A stretch of 10,360 nt of DNA from assembly GCA_002435335.1 (NCBI GenBank), contig DJMI01000097.1:1-10360 (forward strand). Direction: 5' to 3'. This document shows positions 1-7,017 of this stretch, piece after piece. Source of the DNA: Nitrosomonas sp. UBA6494 (GTDB lineage: Bacteria > Pseudomonadota > Gammaproteobacteria > Burkholderiales > Nitrosomonadaceae). Position numbers and translations under genes: made by a program. Position 1 is the first letter of the stretch, and each line of letters opens with the position of its first letter. The notes below the pieces were generated by a model. The model worked only from the letters and a program-made list of their open reading frames with translations. It was not told the origin of the DNA and made no database searches.

Positions 1-1
1 G

Positions 2-667
2 CCGAGTTTTTCCGACGACGGCAATGTGATTTATTTCACCCGCTATGAACCGGGCAATATGTTGTCCGGCGATTTGTACGTGGTGCAGAAGGTTGACGGG
101 GTTTGGCAAGAAGCCAAAAACTGGAATGATGTGCCGGAGCTGCCGAATATCAATACGCCGACCGGCGAGGAGCATTGTCCGATCATTGCATCAGATAGCT
201 TAATTTATTTCAGTTACCACCAACCCGGTGTGACGCAGGACAGCGATATTTGGAAAGTCGAGAAAAAGGACGGTGTATGGCAAAAACCGGAAAGCTTGGG
301 GTTGAAAATCAATTCACCGCATCGCGATCATTTGCATTGGACTGGGTTGTCGAAGGACGGCAAGAGCTTGATCATCACCAGCACACGGCCGGATTTGGGT
401 TCGCGCGGCGGTCATGACGAGTGGATTTCGCAGCAAAACGCCGACGGCGAATGGCAGCAACCGGTCAATCTCGGCGATGCGGTCAATACCGGGGGAGAGG
501 ATATGTGCTGGACGTTTACCCCGGACGGCAAGCAATTTACCGGCAGTTGGGGGCCGCACGGCACTTACGATATGGATATTCGCTCGATTAACAAAAGCGA
601 TGTGCCATTGTTGAAAGACTTCGAACCGATCGGTCCGCCACCGAATTTGCTGAAAACCAGCCGGTAA
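2..667 (+). CDS. PD40/WD40-like beta-propeller repeat protein, 3' part (5' end outside window)
   Basis: The reading frame is open from base 2 to the TAA at 665-667, so the gene starts upstream. A GTG at base 26 is only an internal valine in a repeat that already begins at base 2. About 221 residues are visible. They hold about four PD40-type (TolB-like) propeller blades, seen as recurring 'S-x-D-G-x-x-[IL]-[YI]-[FI]' strands such as PSFSDDGNVIYFTR, LSKDGKSLIITSTRP and FTPDGKQFTGSW, each followed by a 'D[IL]W/DEW/DMDI' strand and a 'DGxWQxPxxLG' turn. The 'DGVWQ/DGEWQ' turn occurs three times at regular spacing. Such propellers are usually periplasmic or secreted and bind protein or glycan partners; the ligand here cannot be read from sequence. 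The N-terminus, where a signal peptide or partner domain would lie, is missing. The gene converges on the selD fusion with a 33-bp gap and no clear terminator hairpin. Confidence 0.75.
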   Translation, partial: PSFSDDGNVIYFTRYEPGNMLSGDLYVVQKVDGVWQEAKNWNDVPELPNINTPTGEEHCPIIASDSLIYFSYHQPGVTQDSDIWKVEKKDGVWQKPESLGLKINSPHRDHLHWTGLSKDGKSLIITSTRPDLGSRGGHDEWISQQNADGEWQQPVNLGDAVNTGGEDMCWTFTPDGKQFTGSWGPHGTYDMDIRSINKSDVPLLKDFEPIGPPPNLLKTSR

Positions 668-700
668 ATTTTTTGCGCCGCTGCTCTTGGCAACTGCCTG

Positions 701-2878
<2,178 letters not shown>

Positions 2879-2914
2879 TCAATAACTTTTTTTGATTGCG
2901 TTCTAGTCCGAAAA

Positions 2915-2930
2915 GTGTGATAGTTCACAC
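2915..2930. promoter_or_regulatory. Perfect 16-bp inverted repeat at the expected selD transcription start (candidate operator)
   Basis: The plus strand reads GTGTGATAGTTCACAC: two perfect 6-bp arms (GTGTGA/TCACAC) around a 4-bp centre. It lies 6 bp downstream of the minus-strand TATAAT, so it would cover about +1 to +16 of the selD transcript, a typical repressor position. The arms resemble CRP-family half-sites, but the spacing is 4 bp instead of the 6 bp of a canonical CRP site. The same stretch could also form a short RNA hairpin in the selD leader. The cognate regulator is unknown. Confidence 0.4.
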
Positions 2931-2936
2931 CGCAGC

Positions 2937-2942
2937 ATTATA
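2937..2942 (-). promoter_or_regulatory. Probable -10 box of the selD-fusion promoter
   Basis: On the minus strand the sequence reads TATAAT, a perfect sigma-70 -10 hexamer, about 59 bases upstream of the selD start codon. The -35 region (about 2960-2966, reading near TGCTTA) is a poor match to TTGACA, so an activator or weak basal activity is possible. Transcription would start near 2929-2931, giving a leader of about 50 nt. Confidence 0.5.
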
Positions 2943-3008
2943 AGTGAGTTCAAATAAAAATAAGCACTGGTGGAAATGTTGCCTGGCTTCAAAAAATTTG
3001 GTAGTGCA

Positions 3009-3037
3009 TTGAAATTAAATATTTTAATGCTTATAAG
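3009..3037 (+). promoter_or_regulatory. Sigma-70 type promoter of the lipoprotein gene
   Basis: A TTGAAA -35 box (3009-3014) is followed after 17 bp by TATAAG (3032-3037). A TG dinucleotide at 3028-3029 would serve as an extended -10 if the hexamer is read as TTATAA at 3031-3036. The surroundings are AT-rich. Transcription would start near 3044, leaving about 30 nt of leader that includes the GGGAGAG ribosome binding site at 3062-3068, 5 bp before the ATG. Confidence 0.6.
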
Positions 3038-3073
3038 TCGTTTGATGTTTTTTAATTTTTTGGGAGAGTATCA

Positions 3074-3562
3074 ATGAAATTTAACAAAAAAAGTACGACA
3101 ATATCTTGCCTTGTTCTGTTTTTATCAGCAGCGCTGATGGTCGGCTGTAAGCCGATATACGAAAAAAAACCATTACCACCGAGTGAAGATAAAGCGGCAG
3201 CAGCACCTGCTGCTCCTGAACCAGCACCTGCACCTGCTGCTGCCGCAGCCCCTGCTGAGGATGTGATTGAAGATGTACAAAGCTTAGAAAGCTTAGATTC
3301 GGCAGGAACCGATGATGAAGCTGCCGCAGCCCCGGAATCGGAGCCGATTGTTGACGATGGCGACGATGTCGTTAAGCCGAATTCTGCAATGATGCGCGAT
3401 ATTCAACAGGCGCTCGTCAATGCAGGATTGAACCCAGGACCGGTTGACGGCAAGAGCGGTGCTAGAACCGTAGCGGCGATCGAAGCTTTCCAGAATCAAA
3501 ACGGTATTCCTGCCGGTAAAATCGATAAAAGAACTTTACGTGCGCTGGGCGTAAATTTCTAA
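3074..3562 (+). CDS. Lipoprotein with Ala/Pro-rich linker and peptidoglycan-binding domain
   Basis: The 162-residue product has a basic N-terminus (MKFNKK), a hydrophobic core, and a lipobox at LMVGC with Cys25 as the lipidated residue. Met at -3 is less usual than Leu but allowed. Residues about 35-60 are almost only Ala, Pro and Glu, a flexible periplasmic spacer, and 61-99 are strongly acidic. Residues about 106-160 match a PG_binding_1 domain: MRDIQQALVNAGLNPGPVDG, then SGARTVAAIEAFQNQNGIPAGKIDKRTLRALG. The likely role is a lipid-anchored outer-membrane protein whose spacer lets the C-terminus contact peptidoglycan. There is no catalytic domain, so it is structural or an adaptor rather than a hydrolase. 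The gene has a strong ribosome binding site (GGGAGAG, 3062-3068), its own promoter and its own terminator, so it is probably transcribed alone. No specific gene name is recognised. Confidence 0.88.
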   Translation: MKFNKKSTTISCLVLFLSAALMVGCKPIYEKKPLPPSEDKAAAAPAAPEPAPAPAAAAAPAEDVIEDVQSLESLDSAGTDDEAAAAPESEPIVDDGDDVVKPNSAMMRDIQQALVNAGLNPGPVDGKSGARTVAAIEAFQNQNGIPAGKIDKRTLRALGVNF

Positions 3563-3584
3563 TCGAGAGTTTTTGTTTTTCACT

Positions 3585-3617
3585 ACACCAAGAACCTTCG
3601 GTTCTTGGTGTTTTTTT
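3585..3617 (+). terminator. Rho-independent terminator of the lipoprotein gene
   Basis: A perfect 12-bp stem (ACACCAAGAACC, 3585-3596, against GGTTCTTGGTGT, 3600-3611) closes a TTC loop and runs into a T tract that ends at 3617. It begins 23 bp after the lipoprotein stop codon. It should insulate the hopanoid genes downstream from lipoprotein transcription. Confidence 0.93.
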
Positions 3618-3930
3618 ATTGTAAACGCATAAAATAGCCGTCGTTTCGAAGGGCGGGCAATTGCCAGCTTAAAAATATTTGCTAACAAAAGCAGCATGTT
3701 CTATAGTTCGAAAGCTGATTTCGAAGCTTGTTCGGGCGTATCGCTTAAAAAAACAATACTATTCCACTGATTGGGAAACTGGATTTGCAGCTTCGGTTTA
3801 ATTTTTAAGTTTCACGAAATCATAAGAACAAACTGGTTTCATATTTGTCATTACGATTCATGGCCGTTTTGCAAATACTAGGCCATACAATCATTAACAT
3901 GCTTTTTGAAGTATTTTTGGAGGTTTATTC
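3618..3930. other. Gene-free leader upstream of hpnH with clustered short palindromes
   Basis: This 313-bp AT-rich stretch has no credible gene. It holds a perfect 10-bp palindrome GGCAATTGCC (3656-3665) and three copies of TTCGAA (3645-3650, 3707-3712, 3720-3725). The last two copies lie 13 bp apart, in nearly repeated TTCGAA-AGCT/TTCGAA-GCTT contexts. Since the lipoprotein terminator lies just upstream, the hpnH promoter should be here. TTGTCA (3845-3850) and TACAAT (3886-3891) are partial matches to sigma-70 boxes, but their spacing is not canonical, so I do not assign a promoter. The last bases carry the hpnH ribosome binding site GGAGG (3919-3923). Confidence 0.6.
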
Positions 3931-5049
3931 ATGGGCGTTCCTTTACGTCAACAGATAGCAGTCGGTACCTATTTGATCAAACAAAAAATAATGGGGGTTG
4001 AGAAATATCCCTTAGTGCTCATGTTGGAACCTTTGTTTCGCTGTAATCTGGCCTGTGCCGGATGTGGAAAGATTGCGCACCCGGAAGATGTTTTGGATCA
4101 ACGCTTATCTTATGAAGAATGTATGCAGGCAGTTGATGAATGCGGTGCTCCCATGGTATCGATTCCCGGCGGTGAGCCGTTGTTGCATAAAGAAATGCCG
4201 CAAATTGTCGAGGGCATTATCAAACGCAAGAAATACGTTTATCTTTGCACCAACGCTTTATTGTTAAAAAAACGAATTGGTGATTATACCCCGTCGCCCT
4301 ATCTGACTTTTTCCGTTCATTTGGATGGTATGAAAGAACGGCATGACGCTTCCGTGTGCCAGGAGGGGGTATTCGATCGCGCGGTAGAAGCGATAAAACT
4401 TGCATTGGATAAGGGTTTTAGAGTTACCGTGAACTGTACGCTGTTTCAGGGCGAAACCCCGGAAGATGTAGCCGAATTTCTCGATTATGCAATGGAACTC
4501 GGCGTTGAAGCTGCAACCATTGCACCGGGATTCAGCTATGAAAAAGCACCGCAGCAAGATGTTTTCATCAAAAGCCAGGATACCAAAATTTTATTCCGCG
4601 GCATTTTTGAACTGGGCAAGAAACTGAAGCGGAAGTGGCGTTTGAATCACTCGGCACTGTATCTGGATTATCTTGCAGGAAATCAGAATTATAAATGTAC
4701 GCCATGGGGTAATCCGACCCGTAACGTATTCGGATGGCAAAAACCGTGTTATTTGTTGTCCGATGAAGGCTATGCAAAAACTTTCAAAGAATTGCTTGAC
4801 GATACACCGTGGGAAAAATACGGTACCGAAAACAATCCGAAATGTGCACAATGTATGGCGCATTGCGGCTATGAAGCAACCGCCGTGGAGGATACGCTGA
4901 AAAATCCTTGGAAGGCGCTGATTACTTCAATGAAAGGCCCCAAAACGACGGGACCTATGGTTGAAGAGCCGACCCCCAAATGGGCGAAGGAAGAAACCAA
5001 AGCGGCTAAAAAGCTTGCGGAAATTCCGGTATCGGTGATTAACAAATAA
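3931..5049 (+). CDS. hpnH: Radical SAM adenosylhopane synthase HpnH
   Basis: HpnH adds a 5'-deoxyadenosyl radical from S-adenosylmethionine to a C30 hopene (diploptene), giving adenosylhopane and starting the extended C35 side chain. The 372-residue protein has the radical SAM cluster motif CNLACAGC, with Cys38, Cys42 and Cys45 as the CxxxCxxC ligands, and the SAM-contacting PGGEP at 79-83. A SPASM/twitch-like C-terminal region has Cys256 and Cys273 and then CAQCMAHC (Cys305, Cys308, Cys312), which could hold or stabilise a second metal site; that role is inference. The C-terminal tail (about 342-372) is rich in Lys and Glu and looks disordered. The start is well supported: GGAGG at 3919-3923 lies 7 bp before the ATG. 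It is the first gene of the hopanoid block. No hpnG, which would convert adenosylhopane to ribosylhopane, is in the window. Confidence 0.95.
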   Translation: MGVPLRQQIAVGTYLIKQKIMGVEKYPLVLMLEPLFRCNLACAGCGKIAHPEDVLDQRLSYEECMQAVDECGAPMVSIPGGEPLLHKEMPQIVEGIIKRKKYVYLCTNALLLKKRIGDYTPSPYLTFSVHLDGMKERHDASVCQEGVFDRAVEAIKLALDKGFRVTVNCTLFQGETPEDVAEFLDYAMELGVEAATIAPGFSYEKAPQQDVFIKSQDTKILFRGIFELGKKLKRKWRLNHSALYLDYLAGNQNYKCTPWGNPTRNVFGWQKPCYLLSDEGYAKTFKELLDDTPWEKYGTENNPKCAQCMAHCGYEATAVEDTLKNPWKALITSMKGPKTTGPMVEEPTPKWAKEETKAAKKLAEIPVSVINK

Positions 5050-5159
5050 TAATTTAACCGTGATCGTTTGAAACAATTTTGAAGTAACCGGTGTTTGGTA
5101 GAAACAAGTGAATAGATGCATTTTTTCTCCGATGAGATTTTCATTTGAATGGGGTTTTA

Positions 5160-5183
5160 ATGCCGAAATGGCCTTTTCGGCAT
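5160..5183. other. Inverted repeat between hpnH and hpnB
   Basis: ATGCCGAAA (5160-5168) pairs perfectly with TTTCGGCAT (5175-5183) around a 6-base loop, a 9-bp stem. It lies in the 185-bp gap between hpnH and hpnB. No T tract follows on either strand, so it is not a classic terminator. It could be a processing or mRNA-stability hairpin that sets hpnH apart from hpnBMN, or an operator. The rest of the gap shows no convincing promoter. Confidence 0.5.
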
Positions 5184-5234
5184 CTGCTTGCAACATTACC
5201 GATTCTATAGAACTATAAACGACAGGAAGCGATC

Positions 5235-6365
5235 ATGGCACTGGTATCATTCCTAGCTGTTTTCGGCGCACTGTGCTGGTGGTGCCTTGTTTTGTTTCCG
5301 TGGCGTCCGTGGAGTACGGAAGAACATCTTGAAGCGCATGAGTGTAATGAGGCCGCAAATACAGCGTTACAAGACATTACCGTATTAATTCCGGCACGAA
5401 ACGAAGGACCTTATATTGGGCGTACGCTGAGTAGCGTCAGGAGCCAAAGCGAACAAATTCAGATCATTGTCGTTGATGATCAGTCGACTGACGATACCGC
5501 AGTGCAAGCACAGCGCTTTAATGCCACTGTGATTTCAGGCACGACGCCTCCAACCGGCTGGAGTGGTAAGCTGTGGGCATTGGAGCAAGGATTCGAGGAG
5601 GTGAAAACTCCATACACCTTACTCTTGGATGCCGACATCGAACTGACTCCGGGCATCATCGCCGAGCTATTGCGGAAAGCGCGCCGTGAAAATCTGGCGC
5701 TGGTATCGTTGATGGCCGAACCGCCCATGGAAAATTTCGTCGAACGTTTGTTGATGCCGGCATTTATTTATTTTTTTAAGTTACTTTATCCTTTTGGTTT
5801 GGTGAGAAAATCCGAGTCTCGCATGGCAGCGGCGGCAGGCGGATGCGTTTTAGTGGAAACACAAGCGCTACGTGCGGCTGGAGCATTCGCCTGCTTACAT
5901 GACGCGCTCATCGATGATTGCACGCTGGCTGCGCATATCAAACGCGCCGGACATTCCATTTTTCTGGGTTTAAGCCATGCTGCGCGGAGTCATCGCGGCT
6001 ATCAGGAATTGAAGCCGATTTGGGAAATGGTAGCCCGCACGGCATTTACCCAGTTAAAATACTCCATTTGGCTACTTGCGGCATGTACTTTGATCATGAT
6101 GTCGATGTTTTGGCTGGCTCCGTTTGCGTTTTTGTTGTCGTCAACTACGGATGTCTATTTTGTTAGCGCACTGGCATGGATTGCCATGTTTGCCTCTTAT
6201 TTACCTACATTAACTTACTATCAGCGTTCCCCGCTTTGGGGGTTTGCCTTGCCTGTCATCGGTGCGTTGTATCTTGCCATGACCTGGACATCCGCCCTAC
6301 GGTATTGGCGTGGGGAACGCGCAAGCTGGAAAGACCGTCGCTATGAAAGCAAAACAACCCTTTAA
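5235..6365 (+). CDS. hpnB: Hopanoid-associated membrane glycosyltransferase HpnB (GT2 family)
   Basis: The 376-residue protein is a GT2-type nucleotide-sugar transferase. After an N-terminal membrane segment (about 4-22) comes the nucleotide-binding region IPARNE (52-57) and VDDQSTDDT (80-88), then the metal-binding DAD (132-134) in LLLDADIEL. The probable catalytic acidic pair is Asp227/Asp228 (ALIDDCTLA). A hydrophobic patch lies at about 172-188, and there are three C-terminal membrane segments at about 275-301, 306-325 and 335-352. The end, RASWKDRRY, resembles the W-K-x-R-x-Y tail of related membrane glycosyltransferases. Proteins of this type recur in hopanoid loci and are named HpnB, but the sugar and acceptor are not established, and later hopanoid sugar steps are assigned to other enzymes (HpnI, HpnJ, HpnK). 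AGGAAG at 5224-5229 is 5 bp before the ATG. The 3' end overlaps hpnM by 23 bp. Confidence 0.9.
   Translation: MALVSFLAVFGALCWWCLVLFPWRPWSTEEHLEAHECNEAANTALQDITVLIPARNEGPYIGRTLSSVRSQSEQIQIIVVDDQSTDDTAVQAQRFNATVISGTTPPTGWSGKLWALEQGFEEVKTPYTLLLDADIELTPGIIAELLRKARRENLALVSLMAEPPMENFVERLLMPAFIYFFKLLYPFGLVRKSESRMAAAAGGCVLVETQALRAAGAFACLHDALIDDCTLAAHIKRAGHSIFLGLSHAARSHRGYQELKPIWEMVARTAFTQLKYSIWLLAACTLIMMSMFWLAPFAFLLSSTTDVYFVSALAWIAMFASYLPTLTYYQRSPLWGFALPVIGALYLAMTWTSALRYWRGERASWKDRRYESKTTL
6328..6333 (+). promoter_or_regulatory. Ribosome binding site inside hpnB that sets the hpnM start
   Basis: GGAAAG lies 9 bp before the ATG at 6343, inside the end of hpnB. It favours that ATG over the GTG at 6310, which would add 11 polar residues before the signal peptide. 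Confidence 0.5.
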
Positions 6366-6981
6366 ATTCGTAATCGTTTGTCTTGTCTGGGTGTTACTGT
6401 TACCCGTTTCAGCGGCAATCGGTTCTCCAAACACTGAATCCGCAAGCCCGGAATCGGTCGTGCACAAGCTGCAAAATGGGTTGCTGCATATCATGCGGGA
6501 AGGTCAAAAGCTGGGTTATGATGGGCGCTATCAATATTTGGAGCCTATCATCGATCAGTCGCACGATGTGGATATGATCATCAAAACGATTTTGGGTGCG
6601 ACATATTGGTCGCAACTTGACCAGACGCAGCAAAACTTACTGGTCGCGACTTTCCGTCAATTGACTATTGCAACCTATGCTTCGCAATTTACAGCATACG
6701 ATGGGGAAATATTTAAATTCATAGAACAACGCGAACTGCCGCGCGAACAGGCGTTGGTCAGGAGTCAATTGATTACTCCATCCGATAACGGAACTGTCAA
6801 TTTTGACTATGTTTTGTATCAACAGGATGGTCACTGGCGGATTATCAATATTTTATTCGATGGGGTCAGCGACTTGGCGATCAAACGTGGGGAATATCGA
6901 GCCGTGATGCAAAAAGACGGATTCCAAGCGCTGATTAAAAAGCTGAAAGAAAAAATCGCGCTAACCCGTCAAAATCCCTGA
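6343..6981 (+). CDS. hpnM: Periplasmic MlaC/Ttg2-family lipid carrier HpnM
   Basis: From the ATG at 6343 the product has 212 residues. It opens with a clear Sec signal peptide: a Lys-rich start (MKAKQPFK), a hydrophobic core at about 9-20, and a likely cleavage near VSA-AIG (about 24). Translation from the GTG at 6310 would bury this signal behind extra residues, so the ATG is preferred. The mature part matches the Tol_Tol_Ttg2/MlaC family: YDGRYQYLEPIIDQSHDVDMI (59-79), a central helical region with QQNLLVATFRQLTIATYASQF (96-116), and a C-terminal WRIINILFDGVSDLAIKRGEY (165-185), the counterpart of the 'W-x-[IV]-x-[DN]-[IV]-x-x-x-G-[VI]-S-L' region of MlaC. MlaC proteins carry phospholipid across the periplasm; for HpnM the expected cargo is hopanoid, which is inference from its place between hpnB and hpnN. 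The 23-bp overlap with hpnB and 36-bp gap to hpnN suggest one transcript. Confidence 0.92.
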   Translation: MKAKQPFKFVIVCLVWVLLLPVSAAIGSPNTESASPESVVHKLQNGLLHIMREGQKLGYDGRYQYLEPIIDQSHDVDMIIKTILGATYWSQLDQTQQNLLVATFRQLTIATYASQFTAYDGEIFKFIEQRELPREQALVRSQLITPSDNGTVNFDYVLYQQDGHWRIINILFDGVSDLAIKRGEYRAVMQKDGFQALIKKLKEKIALTRQNP

Positions 6982-7017
6982 TAAATAAATTTTCTTTAAC
7001 ACGAGATCGCTAAGCAC

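Noticed and set aside
2915..2930. Canonical CRP binding site
   Set aside because: TGTGA and TCACA are 4 bp apart, not the 6 bp of the CRP consensus, so I keep it only as an unassigned palindromic operator candidate.
5160..5183. Rho-independent terminator after hpnH
   Set aside because: The hairpin is sound, but no T tract follows on either strand.
6310..6342. GTG at 6310 as an upstream start for hpnM
   Set aside because: It would place 11 mostly polar residues before a typical Sec signal peptide that begins exactly at the ATG at 6343, which has its own GGAAAG site.
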